From contig CAJXTB010000026.1 in the NCBI GenBank assembly GCA_913061235.1, positions 1 through 64,000 of the forward strand: a stretch of DNA of 64,000 bases, read 5' to 3'. Position numbers and translations under genes: made by a program. Under the pieces are notes generated by a model, which made no database searches, was not told where the DNA came from, and saw only the letters and a program-made list of their open reading frames with translations. The stretch is from an uncultured Pseudomonadota bacterium (GTDB taxonomy: Bacteria; Myxococcota_A; UBA796; GCA-2862545). Positions 9,547-17,908 of the stretch are shown one piece after another (positions within the stretch are counted from its first letter, which is position 1; every line of letters begins with the position of its first letter).

Positions 9547-11064
9547 ATGGTCCGGTGCAGCTTTTTGGTGTGGATGGTCACAGGGTCGGTCGCGTTCGCA
9601 GCCGATTCGAACGGCGACGGATGCCAAGACGAGTACGCGGGCAACGCTGCCTGCGTCGACGTAGACGCGACGGTGGATGCGTCGAGCACGGTGGGCGCCA
9701 GCTCGCTAGTGATGGAGAGGGCCTCGATAGGTCCCCAGGTCGCCTTGGGCGCCGACGTCGTTGTGGGGTCGCGCGCAACCCTCGCCGGCCGTGTTGCCCA
9801 CACCAGCAACCCGCTGCCAGTCGGAGCCAACACCATCATTGGTCGCGGCGCACAGCTGGGCGCGGACCATGTTCTTGGAACGGATGTCACAATCGGGCGG
9901 TCGGCTGTAGCCGGCGCTCGACTCACCGTCGCGAACGGCGCAAGCCTCGGGTACGCAGCCCAGGTCGGAACAGACGTCGCCATTGGAGCGGGGGCCGTTG
10001 CCGGTAACCTGGTCACTCTGGGCGACTTCACGACCCTTGGCGACAACGCCGTGGTGGCTCGCGGCGTCACGGTCGCGAACGCACCCAATGTTGGAGCAGG
10101 TACCTCGATTAGTGGTATTGTTGGTCCAGACGTTGCTATCGCAGCAGACTCGCGCATTGAACAGGGCGCGCGCGTCCGAAAGCAGGCGGTCATTGGCGAG
10201 GGCGCCGCGGTTGAAGCCAGTGGACGCGTCGGTCGCGGGGCCACCATCGGGGCCGGAGCCACAGTCTTCGGACGCGTGGGCACGAACGCAACAGTGGGTG
10301 CTGGAGCCACCGTCGAAGACGGCGCTATCGTCGCACGCAGCGGCGAAGTGTGCTCGGGCGCAACGGTTCCCGATGGCTCAAACGTGGCGAGTGATGGAAC
10401 GTGGCCCGTCGAAGGCTGCACCCTGACTGGGGCAGCATGCCAGGCCATCAAGACCGCTAGCCCCAGCGCAGCGGACGGCGTGTACAGCATCGACCCCGAT
10501 GGCGTCGGTGGCGCGGACGCTTTCGATGCGTACTGCGACATGACACGGGACGGCGGCGGCTGGACCCTGGTCATGCAGAACAACATTGGCGTGACCAACC
10601 CGACCCCGAGCTTTGCCCAAACCACCACACAACAAACCGTGGTCGGTTCCATGGACGCACTCGGCACCTTCGACGTCATCGTGCGTCTCGCCAGCTGGCA
10701 GCACATCGGCAGTGAAGCACGCTTCGAGGTCGGTTCTTCAGCAGGCGTCCCCTCAAACCAAGCCCAGTACTCGTCCATCTCCCTCACCGGAGGCAACTAC
10801 GCGGTGTCCTTGGGCGGTCAGTCCATCACAGTCGGCGGCACCGCGCCTGGGCTATTTTCGTACCACAACGGCAGTAGCTGGTCGACATTCAACGACGATA
10901 ACGACGTTTCATCCAGCAATTGCTCCACAAGCTATGGTAGCCAGGCTTGGTGGTACAAGTCCTGCTGGAGCGGCAGCCTGTGGGGACACAACACGTCACA
11001 GGGTGCACACTGGACCGGCTCTAGTGGCAGCGGCGCCAACTGGGGCGCGCTGTGGATTCGCTGA
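9547..11064 (+). CDS. Secreted hexapeptide-stalk protein with fibrinogen-like head (copy 2)
   Basis: A 505-residue paralogue lying 78 bases after copy 1. The first 30 residues match copy 1 almost exactly (signal peptide and DSNGDGCQDEY cap), and the beta-helix stalk at residues about 40-280 is highly similar. The head (residues about 295-505) begins with ACQAI, GVYSIDPDGVGGADAFDAYCDM and DGGGWTLV and then differs strongly from copy 1, ending in HWTGSSGSGANWGALWIR. A GGAG site lies 6 bases before the ATG. A strong terminator follows at 11092. The two genes may share a promoter upstream of 7855. Confidence 0.83.
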   Translation: MVRCSFLVWMVTGSVAFAADSNGDGCQDEYAGNAACVDVDATVDASSTVGASSLVMERASIGPQVALGADVVVGSRATLAGRVAHTSNPLPVGANTIIGRGAQLGADHVLGTDVTIGRSAVAGARLTVANGASLGYAAQVGTDVAIGAGAVAGNLVTLGDFTTLGDNAVVARGVTVANAPNVGAGTSISGIVGPDVAIAADSRIEQGARVRKQAVIGEGAAVEASGRVGRGATIGAGATVFGRVGTNATVGAGATVEDGAIVARSGEVCSGATVPDGSNVASDGTWPVEGCTLTGAACQAIKTASPSAADGVYSIDPDGVGGADAFDAYCDMTRDGGGWTLVMQNNIGVTNPTPSFAQTTTQQTVVGSMDALGTFDVIVRLASWQHIGSEARFEVGSSAGVPSNQAQYSSISLTGGNYAVSLGGQSITVGGTAPGLFSYHNGSSWSTFNDDNDVSSSNCSTSYGSQAWWYKSCWSGSLWGHNTSQGAHWTGSSGSGANWGALWIR

Positions 11065-11091
11065 TTCGCTAGCCACGTTGACGGCAAGAGT

Positions 11092-11130
11092 GCCCCGTTC
11101 ACCAGCCGGTGGACGGGGCCTCTTTGTTTT
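11092..11130 (+). terminator. Rho-independent terminator after the fibrinogen-like pair
   Basis: A 12-base stem, GCCCCGTTCACC paired with GGTGGACGGGGC (one G-U pair), closes an AGCC loop and is followed by CTCTTTGTTTT. It lies 27 bases after the stop of the second stalk gene. Confidence 0.85.
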
Positions 11131-11229
11131 ACCGACGCAATCGAGCGCCGCCACACCCAACGTCCTCGACCTTCTACGGTCCACTCGCAACACCCCCTCC
11201 GCCCGTCATCGACTGCGTTAATCGGCACC

Positions 11230-11673
11230 ATGCGTTCGTTCTTCTTCCTTGTTCTACTCGCCGGGTGCAGCTCTAAAACGCTGCTCAACCCTCACCATGC
11301 GCCGTGGGCGACTCCGAAAAAGGAGGCCTACACATCGACCGTAGACAACCTACGTTCGGTCGACTTGGTGCTTGGCAACGGGACCGAAGCACTCAACGGT
11401 ATGCAGCTGACTGTCCACTACAATGGCTGGCTTCGCGGCGGAACCCTGTTCGACAGCAGCCGTGTTCGCGGCGAGCCGTTCACCGCGGTGCTTGGGCGCG
11501 GTCGGCTGATTCAAGGCTGGGAAGAAGGCATGCTCGGAATGCGTGTGGGTGGGGTTCGTCAGCTCATCATTCCGCCCAGCTTGGCGTATGCAGACCGTGA
11601 GACCGGCAAAATCCCACCCAATAGCGAGCTCGTGTTCGAGATTGAGCTGTTGGACATCACACCAGCGCCCTAG
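11230..11673 (+). CDS. FKBP-type peptidyl-prolyl cis-trans isomerase, lipoprotein
   Basis: A 147-residue lipoprotein with lipobox LAGC (Cys13). A single FKBP domain covers residues about 50-145. Typical motifs are VHYNGWLRGGTLFDSS, IQGWEEGMLGMRVGG and LIIPPSLAY, ending in LVFEIELLDI. These cover the proline-isomer binding pocket, including the Tyr, Asp and Trp positions. It should catalyse prolyl isomerisation and assist folding of exported proteins in the periplasm, anchored to a membrane. It stands alone after a terminator. Confidence 0.93.
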   Translation: MRSFFFLVLLAGCSSKTLLNPHHAPWATPKKEAYTSTVDNLRSVDLVLGNGTEALNGMQLTVHYNGWLRGGTLFDSSRVRGEPFTAVLGRGRLIQGWEEGMLGMRVGGVRQLIIPPSLAYADRETGKIPPNSELVFEIELLDITPAP

Positions 11674-11879
11674 CGTGGACCGAATGGGTTCCACCCTGTC
11701 CGTCGTCACCCCTCATTCTGGCCCTACTAGGCCGCGTGTCGGCCAGCGTCGGACGCGTCGCACACCAACTGTTCGACCGAACACCCCCACTGTTCGATCC
11801 TGTTCGACGCCCCCACCCTACTTGCTCTGTGTCAGCCCGCCGAACACCGGCGCGGCACCCCTACCGACCGGAGCCTCCC

Positions 11880-13163
11880 ATGATTCGCACCCTCGCACTC
11901 GCACTCGCACTCACCGCTCCCCTGGCCCTCGTCGGGTGTGACGAGACCCTAGACTCCGCCGTTGAGTCCGACCTGTCTGCCGAGCGCTTCACGGTCGAGC
12001 TCACGGACGCCGAGACCGCCGCTGTTCTAGCCATCGCCAACTCCGTCGACTTCGTCACCCTGGACGACGTCATCGCACTGGACCGCCGTGCCGCAACGGG
12101 CATCATCGCCGCCCGCCCCATCGCGGACTTGGCAGCCTTGGACGCCGTTCCGTACGTTGGCGACTCAGCACTGTCCCGCCTGTACACCTACGCTGCCGAC
12201 AACGGCCTCATCAACGACGGCGGCGTGATGGTCCATGGTGTCGAAGAAGGCACGGAGGCCGCAGCGGCCATCCTGCTCGTGGCCAACAACGCGTCGTACG
12301 TCGAACTCGATGACGACGCAGGCCTCGACCGCCGCGCCGCCACCGCCATCTTCGACGCAGCAACCAACGCAGACATCGGCAGCTTGGAAGAGCTCGACGG
12401 CTTGTCCTACGTAGGTGCCCGTGCCTTTGAGAAACTGATGGCCTTTAGCGAGACCTTCGAAGTGGACACCACTCCTGTCTGCCCCGCCGGCCAAATTCAC
12501 AGCGACGAAGGTGGGATCTACACCAACATCGCCGACGCCGTCACCCGCTCTGGCCCCGGGGCTACCCTCACCGTGTGCGCCGGAAACTACTCGGCAGCCC
12601 TGGTGCAAATCCGTCGGCCACTCACCATCGTCGGCCAAGGAAACCCAACACTCAACATCACCCAGATGTACATCAATGTGGATGTCAACATCTCGGATGT
12701 AGACATCACCGGACGGCTCATTCGCATTGACGGCGAGACCGGCACCTACAGCGGCGGCCCAGTCGTCAACACCGACAATGTTGCCTTCTCCGGTCAAGAA
12801 ATCTTGATGCTTCGCTCTACCCTCAACGCCGTGGACAGCGAGTTCACCGACATTCGTGAGCTGCACTTGGCCTACTGGGCACGAGCCGTCACGAACAACT
12901 CATGGTTCGACGGCAACACAGAGAACAGCCCAGTGGTCCACGTCAACTTCGGAAGTCACATCAACATGACCGGCGGTGGCGTCATCAACGGTGAACACGG
13001 CGGCGTCCTACTCGAAGGCTCGGCGGCTCACTTCAACGGCGTGGACTTCGGAATTGGCAGCACCGACAACAACATCTTCGACTTCCGTGGCCCCCGCGCC
13101 AACTACACTTGGCTGCATGATGACGTCACCATGAGCTGCAACAACAACGGCTGCAACCTGTAG
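11880..13163 (+). CDS. Lipoprotein with two HhH-like repeats and a beta-helix domain
   Basis: A 427-residue lipoprotein. The signal peptide ends at lipobox LVGC (Cys20). Residues about 40-105 and 126-190 are two copies of one repeat, each with LDRRAAT, then a ComEA-like turn (LDAVPYVGDSAL and LDGLSYVGARAF). This resembles a helix-hairpin-helix unit. From about residue 200 (CPAGQIHSDEGGIYTNIADAV) a right-handed parallel beta-helix of the pectate-lyase/NosD type runs to the end. Transcription stops at the hairpin at 13188. HhH units usually bind DNA; finding them on a predicted surface lipoprotein suggests contact with extracellular DNA, which is speculative. Confidence 0.72.
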   Translation: MIRTLALALALTAPLALVGCDETLDSAVESDLSAERFTVELTDAETAAVLAIANSVDFVTLDDVIALDRRAATGIIAARPIADLAALDAVPYVGDSALSRLYTYAADNGLINDGGVMVHGVEEGTEAAAAILLVANNASYVELDDDAGLDRRAATAIFDAATNADIGSLEELDGLSYVGARAFEKLMAFSETFEVDTTPVCPAGQIHSDEGGIYTNIADAVTRSGPGATLTVCAGNYSAALVQIRRPLTIVGQGNPTLNITQMYINVDVNISDVDITGRLIRIDGETGTYSGGPVVNTDNVAFSGQEILMLRSTLNAVDSEFTDIRELHLAYWARAVTNNSWFDGNTENSPVVHVNFGSHINMTGGGVINGEHGGVLLEGSAAHFNGVDFGIGSTDNNIFDFRGPRANYTWLHDDVTMSCNNNGCNL

Positions 13164-13187
13164 TCGTTCCACTCCCAGCTGAATCTG

Positions 13188-13226
13188 ACGCCGCCACTGC
13201 TCGCCTAAAGCAGTGGCGGCGTTCTG
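13188..13226 (+). terminator. Strong hairpin terminator
   Basis: A 14-base perfect stem, ACGCCGCCACTGCT paired with AGCAGTGGCGGCGT, has a 7-base loop and lies 25 bases after the stop at 13163. The following bases are only weakly T-rich (TCTGACTT). Confidence 0.75.
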
Positions 13227-13326
13227 ACTTATGATTCATCAAAACCGCGCGCAAAAATCACCTTTCCCGGCCGCGGTAGAGAGGCAGCGTTCTGCTGCGA
13301 AGGACCAGCCGCATTACACGGCACGC

Positions 13327-14202
13327 ATGAAACCACTCAATTGGTACCCAGGACACATGGCCAAGGCCCGCCGAGACATCGGCAAGGCCATGGGCAAGAC
13401 CGAAGTTATCTTCGAAATCCTGGACGCACGCCTTCCGTTTAGTAGCGAAAACCCGCTGGTCAACAGCCTTCGACGCGACACCCCATGCATCAAGGTGTTG
13501 AACAAGAAGGACCTGGCCGACCCACGCGTGACCCAGCTGTGGTTGACTCAGCTCAACCGGATTCCGGGTGTGCACGCGGTGGCCTTGGACTCTCGTGACA
13601 AGCGAAAGGCCCGTGAATTGCTGCCCATGGCAAGGACTTTGCTTCGTACAGACCGAAACAAAGACAAGCCGATTCAGACCATGATTCTCGGTGTTCCCAA
13701 CGTGGGCAAGTCTACGCTCATCAACACCCTGGCCGGCCGAGCCATTGCCAAAGCCAGCAACAAGCCTGCGGTGACCAAGCGTCAGCAAATCGTTCGCTGT
13801 CCGGGGAACATCCACCTCATCGACACACCAGGTTTTCTCTGGCCCAAGCTCGACCCGCCCGAGTGCGGCTACCGACTGGCCATCTCTGGGGCCATTGCTG
13901 ACAACGTCCTAGAGTACGAGCACCTCGGTGAGTTCGCGGCCCGGTACTTCCTTGAGCGCTACCCAGACCGCCTGCGCGAGCGGTTCAAGCTGGAGACACT
14001 GCCGGAGGGCGCCATTGCCCTTCTCGAAGCCATCGCTCCCAAGCGAGGCTGCCTGCGCAAGGGCGGCGTTATCGACCTGCAGAAGGTGAGCGAAGTCTTG
14101 GTGCGCGAGTTCCGAAACGCGTCCATGGGTCCAATGTCGCTCGAAGAGCCCAAGGACATGCCCACAAGCTGGTCAAACGATGACGGTGTCGAGAGCGCGT
14201 AG
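13327..14202 (+). CDS. YlqF/RbgA-like circularly permuted GTPase
   Basis: A 291-residue GTPase of the YlqF/YawG family, involved in large ribosomal subunit assembly in bacteria. The permuted motif order is visible: G4 LNKKDL near residue 60, G1 GVPNVGKST near residue 123, and G3 DTPG near residue 169. The opening NWYPGHMAKARRDI is the family signature and decides the start at 13327. An in-frame ATG at 13231 would add 32 residues with no family similarity, and neither start has a strong ribosome site. It is a single gene. Confidence 0.92.
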   Translation: MKPLNWYPGHMAKARRDIGKAMGKTEVIFEILDARLPFSSENPLVNSLRRDTPCIKVLNKKDLADPRVTQLWLTQLNRIPGVHAVALDSRDKRKARELLPMARTLLRTDRNKDKPIQTMILGVPNVGKSTLINTLAGRAIAKASNKPAVTKRQQIVRCPGNIHLIDTPGFLWPKLDPPECGYRLAISGAIADNVLEYEHLGEFAARYFLERYPDRLRERFKLETLPEGAIALLEAIAPKRGCLRKGGVIDLQKVSEVLVREFRNASMGPMSLEEPKDMPTSWSNDDGVESA

Positions 14203-14279
14203 GTTCTGGCCCGGTACACCGGAAAAGACACGCAACCGCCAGCGCGCGCATGTACGTTGCCGTCTAGCTGGGGGGACCG

Positions 14280-15056
14280 ATGCGCAGTGGACATTGGGTG
14301 ATGTGGCTAGTCGTGGCCGGAATGGCGTGCGACGGCGAGACGGACTCGGACCTAGACGCCGACACCGGAGCAGACACCGCTGCTGAAACGGACAGCGATG
14401 CCGACACGGACAACGAAGCTGACACCGACAGCGAAGCCGAAGCTGACCTTGTAGACGCCGACGGCAATACCTACGCAACGGTCCAGATAGGCGAACAAGT
14501 GTGGATGGCTGAGAACCTCAAGGTGACCTCGTTCAACGACGGTACGCCCATCGGCCTGTGGTCGTTTGGAGAGGACTGGTACTACGCCCTTGAACCCATG
14601 GCTTGGTACCAATGGAGCTCCACGTACGACCTCAACAACATCTACCCAGACCCTCTTCCAGAGGACTTCTACGGCGCGCTGTACAACGAGTTCGCCCTAG
14701 ACTCCGGTCGTTTAGCACCCGACGGCTGGCGCCTACCCACACGTGCCGACTTTGAGGTACTCGAGCAGACACTGACTGCCGATGGCTTGGACGCCACAGC
14801 ACTAAAAACGGACTTCGGATGGTCGCCCGAGACGTCCAACGGCACAGACGACTACGGATTCAACGCCCTACCCAGCGGCTATGTATCCGCCGGCGGTACG
14901 GCAACAGGAACGCCGGCTATCGTGATCTGGGCCACTTCCGAGACCAACCCCGCGGCACGGACACGTCACGTGGTCACCCTGTTCGACGACCCAACGCTCC
15001 AGTACAACGAAAACGGCGTACAGCTGGGCGCTGGTGTCCGCTTGATTCGGGAGTAG
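14280..15056 (+). CDS. Lipoprotein with Asp/Thr-rich linker and FISUMP domain
   Basis: A 258-residue lipoprotein with lipobox AGMAC (Cys17). A low-complexity linker of Asp, Thr, Ala and Glu dipeptides covers residues about 18-58. The rest is a FISUMP domain (Fibrobacter succinogenes major paralogous domain): DADGNTYATVQIGEQVWMAE, NLKVTSFNDGTPI, DGWRLPTRADFEVLEQ and the closing VRLIRE. This domain is common on surface lipoproteins of Bacteroidota, Fibrobacterota and Myxococcota; its function is not settled. The acidic linker probably lifts the domain from the membrane. Confidence 0.88.
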   Translation: MRSGHWVMWLVVAGMACDGETDSDLDADTGADTAAETDSDADTDNEADTDSEAEADLVDADGNTYATVQIGEQVWMAENLKVTSFNDGTPIGLWSFGEDWYYALEPMAWYQWSSTYDLNNIYPDPLPEDFYGALYNEFALDSGRLAPDGWRLPTRADFEVLEQTLTADGLDATALKTDFGWSPETSNGTDDYGFNALPSGYVSAGGTATGTPAIVIWATSETNPAARTRHVVTLFDDPTLQYNENGVQLGAGVRLIRE

Positions 15057-15166
15057 GCCGGTCCGCGACACCGGTTGCGTGACGGCCTGCCCTGTCTCTG
15101 ACTGACGCCGAAGGTGAAAGCGGGTAGAGTCGGCGGCGTTGCACACCCGCACCCGCCGGAGTTCTC

Positions 15167-15448
15167 ATGCGTATCTTTCTGATGACCGTCTTCCTTGCCG
15201 CCTGCAGCTCGGCCACCGTCGACACCAACGCAAGCACTTGTGAGGCGTGCCTAGAAAGCACGGGCACCTGGCAGCCAGAAGCCTCAGCCTGCACCGTTGA
15301 TTGTGGTCTGCAGGACATCTCGTGCTTCACCGACGAGTGCCCCGGTGACTGTGCCGCTGACGAGTGCGGCAACTGCTTCTCGCAAGCCGACTGTGAAGGC
15401 GCGACGTGTACGTGGACGACGATGGACGAGACCGCGACCTGCAACTAG
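15167..15448 (+). CDS. Small Cys-rich lipoprotein
   Basis: A 93-residue lipoprotein with lipobox LAAC (Cys13). The mature part has about twelve Cys in pairs (CEAC, CTVDC, CPGDC, CGNC), suggesting several disulphides or a metal-binding knot in the periplasm. A GGAG ribosome site lies 6 bases upstream. I do not recognise the family. Confidence 0.75.
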   Translation: MRIFLMTVFLAACSSATVDTNASTCEACLESTGTWQPEASACTVDCGLQDISCFTDECPGDCAADECGNCFSQADCEGATCTWTTMDETATCN

Positions 15449-15547
15449 GTCGCTGCATTCTGGCTTGTTGTCACTCCGCCGTACGCACAAGTCGCAGGCC
15501 AATATCGGGCGCGACCGACGACGCGGGTAGGACATCCCGTCTCCCCC

Positions 15548-16027
15548 TCATCCGCCAGTCGGCGGACGTGGTCGCACCAACCCCTTCTTGAAGGGATGCG
15601 ACCAGGCCTCCGGCATCACCCACAAGGCCCAGAAGAGGGTCTTCGCCGTGGTACCGCTCTGGTACCGAAGGCGGGGTCGTACCAACGTCAACGCGTGGCG
15701 GATGTCCCGGATGGCGTAGGCGGGGTCCTGGGCAATCCGTTCGAGACTCTTGGTGTTCGCCACAACGTAGTCATCGAGCCACTCGCGCGGGTAGTGGCGT
15801 TGCCAGTTCCCGTCCGGGTCTTCTTGCTGCATGGCCTCCCACGACCGCCGGTGCCCCTCGAAGAAGCTCATGGCGAGGGGCGTGCGCATGGTGGAGGGGT
15901 TGATCACACTCACCGGGATGTCCCACACAAACAGCTCGACCCGCAGCGCGTCGGCGTACCCTTCCACGGCGAACTTGGAGGTGTCGTACGGGGCGTTGCC
16001 GGGCAGGCTGACCAGCCCATCCACACT
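15548..16027 (-). pseudogene. Truncated short-chain dehydrogenase (C-terminal part)
   Basis: The leftward frame matches the C-terminal 60% of an SDR. It starts abruptly at SVDGLVSLPGNAPYDTSKFAVEGYAD, the catalytic Ser region and YxxxK motif, and continues with LRVELFVWDIPVSVINP. The whole NAD(P)-binding half (TGxxxGIG and NNAG) is missing. The frame extends to 16117, but those extra residues have no SDR character. The loss coincides with the junction near 16030, where a rightward gene fragment begins, so both look cut by one deletion. It could still be expressed but should be inactive. Confidence 0.6.
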
Positions 16028-16045
16028 GTGGGAGGGTCGATACAC

Positions 16046-16174
16046 CGCGCAGAACGGATAACATTCGACAGCGACCAGACACTGCGAGTCGACATGACAG
16101 ATGGCGACCGAATCCACACCGTAAAGGTCGACATTGAGAGCGGGGAAATGACACCCATCTTCAAGGTCTATTAG
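16046..16174 (+). pseudogene. C-terminal fragment of an unidentified gene
   Basis: About 42 codons in one frame read like a genuine protein end: RITFDSDQTLRVDMTDGD, then RIHTVKVDIESGEMTPIFKVY and stop. There is no start codon or ribosome site, and the upstream frame is the shadow of the truncated SDR. I read it as the tail of a gene that once diverged from the SDR and lost its 5' part in the same deletion. The family is not recognised. Confidence 0.4.
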
Positions 16175-16306
16175 GAAACGGCACGCATTCCGCGATGACG
16201 GACCCGCCCGTCCAACACCTCAGGTGGGCGCAAGACAGTGGCTGTCACTGTCGCGGGCCCCTACTCGCCACCACAGTCCGATATGCGGGGGGTCTGAAGG
16301 AGCCCC

Positions 16307-17440
16307 ATGACCATCACCATCCGACGTCAGCCGCTCGACAATCCAACCGAGTTCCTCGAGTTCCCCGAGTCGCTACACAGCGGTGACCCGTCGTACGTAC
16401 CGGCGCTCAAGGGCTGGCTCAAGCGGCGTCTCAAGCCGAGCAATCCGTTCTTTAAGGATGCCGAACTGGTGCTCTTCGGCGCCTACCGGGGCGACAAGAT
16501 GGTGGGCCGCATCAGCGCGCTCGTGGACCGTCGCTTCAACAAGAGCAAAGGCGAAGCGGTCTGCTGGTTCGGTTTTGTCGACTTCGAAGACGACGCTGAG
16601 GTCGCAGCCGCCCTGTTCGGCGCCATCAACGACCAGGCGCACTCGTGGGAGTGCACAGTGCTTCGCGGTGCCAGAAACCTGACCCGGCTGGAAGACCCCG
16701 GCGTCACTGTCAGCGGCTTCGACCGGCTGCCGCCAATGCTCGCGTCGCACCATCCCGCGTACGTTGCACAACATCTCGAAACTGCAGGTTTCACAAAGCA
16801 TCATGACCTGCTCGCCTACGAGATCGATCTGTTTCAAGACGACGGCAGCCCCACTCCTGTGCCCGAACCGCTGCAAGCAAAAGCCGATGCCGTCGACATT
16901 CCCGGCTTGGTGGTCCGGCCCTTTCGCTGGCGTCATGTCTGGGCGGACATGAAGCGTGCATTCACCGTGTTCGACCAGGCATACCGGACCGTACCCGACA
17001 CCGCGACAATGCCGTTTTCACAGTTCGTATCGCTTGCCCTACCGTTTATGATCTTCACCAGCCCGCACCTCGTTCAGCTGGCTCTTGTGGATGGAAAACC
17101 CGCCGGATTCGTGCTGTGTTTGCCGGAAATCAACGAAGCCATGGGGCAGTGGCGCGGCTCCTTTGGCGTACGCGGCGCGCTGCGATTTGCCCGTAAGTTC
17201 CGCAAGATTGAGACAGCCGCATTCAAGCTCATTGGCGTCATGCCCGAGTACCGAGGCACGGGTCTACACGCGAAGATGATTCTGGCGGTCGTAGAGGGTG
17301 TGCGAAAGGCCGGGTACGACAGAGTCGACGGCAGCCTCATCGATGAACGCAACAAGCCCATGCGCGGAGTCGTCGAAGGAATTGGGATGGAAGTGTACCG
17401 GACCTACCGATTCTTTGAGCGTAGCGTCGTTCCCCAGTAG
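16307..17440 (+). CDS. GNAT-family N-acetyltransferase-like protein
   Basis: A 377-residue protein of the long two-domain GNAT-like group. The N-terminal half opens with a typical stretch (FPESLHSGDPSYVPALKGWLKRRL, NPFFKDAELVLFGAYRGDKMVGRI). The C-terminal half has the acetyl-CoA-binding-like segment LIGVMPEYRGTGLHAKMIL near residue 305, followed by IDERNKPMRGVVEGIGMEVYRTYRFF. AAGGAG lies 6 bases before the ATG. The substrate is unknown. It is followed after 16 bases by a small lipoprotein, possibly in one transcript. Confidence 0.85.
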   Translation: MTITIRRQPLDNPTEFLEFPESLHSGDPSYVPALKGWLKRRLKPSNPFFKDAELVLFGAYRGDKMVGRISALVDRRFNKSKGEAVCWFGFVDFEDDAEVAAALFGAINDQAHSWECTVLRGARNLTRLEDPGVTVSGFDRLPPMLASHHPAYVAQHLETAGFTKHHDLLAYEIDLFQDDGSPTPVPEPLQAKADAVDIPGLVVRPFRWRHVWADMKRAFTVFDQAYRTVPDTATMPFSQFVSLALPFMIFTSPHLVQLALVDGKPAGFVLCLPEINEAMGQWRGSFGVRGALRFARKFRKIETAAFKLIGVMPEYRGTGLHAKMILAVVEGVRKAGYDRVDGSLIDERNKPMRGVVEGIGMEVYRTYRFFERSVVPQ

Positions 17441-17456
17441 GTTAGAATAGGGACTC

Positions 17457-17885
17457 ATGACACGCCCCACCATCGCCATCGCCGCTGCGCTCAGCGCCTG
17501 CACCATCCCGCCCGAGCAGTTTCGCGACGACCTGTGGTGTGAGGCCCTGTCCGATGCCGCACAGGAGCCTACAGAGTCGTCCTTCGACAGCGTTCCGCTC
17601 GACCTGCAGGCCGTTCACCTGACGCTCGGCGACTATTCGTACACACCGATTCCTTCCGGACGAAAGCACATCGTCAGCAACCAGGCCATTCGCCTCCAGG
17701 TGGTCGACGAGGCAGGACAGTTCGCCACACAGCTCACCGTCATTGACGAGCACCTGTGCGACGACATCGCACGCCGGTGGATTCTCGACCTAGAGCCTCG
17801 GCCCTATTTCTTGCAGCTGCGAGCGGATGAGGCAGGCGACACGGACAGTGTCGTCCTACTTGCAGCGAACGACGAAGACACCTAG
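17457..17885 (+). CDS. Small predicted lipoprotein
   Basis: A 142-residue protein with a short signal peptide and lipobox LSAC (Cys16). It starts 16 bases after the GNAT gene stop. The mature part is acidic with mixed hydrophobic/polar beta-like segments (LQAVHLTLGDYSYTPIPSGR) and ends DEDT. I do not recognise the family. Confidence 0.65.
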   Translation: MTRPTIAIAAALSACTIPPEQFRDDLWCEALSDAAQEPTESSFDSVPLDLQAVHLTLGDYSYTPIPSGRKHIVSNQAIRLQVVDEAGQFATQLTVIDEHLCDDIARRWILDLEPRPYFLQLRADEAGDTDSVVLLAANDEDT

Positions 17886-17908
17886 CCGCACTGGGGTAGG
17901 GTGCCGCA

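Noticed and set aside
11769-11807. Three CTGTTCGA repeats upstream of the beta-helix lipoprotein
   Set aside because: Short and unevenly spaced (21 and 10 bases); too little to call an operator.
13231-13326. N-terminal extension of the RbgA-like GTPase
   Set aside because: The family signature begins at 13327 and the extension has no similarity to the family.
15060-15090. Possible terminator after the FISUMP gene (CCGGT/ACCGG)
   Set aside because: The stem is only five bases and has no T run.
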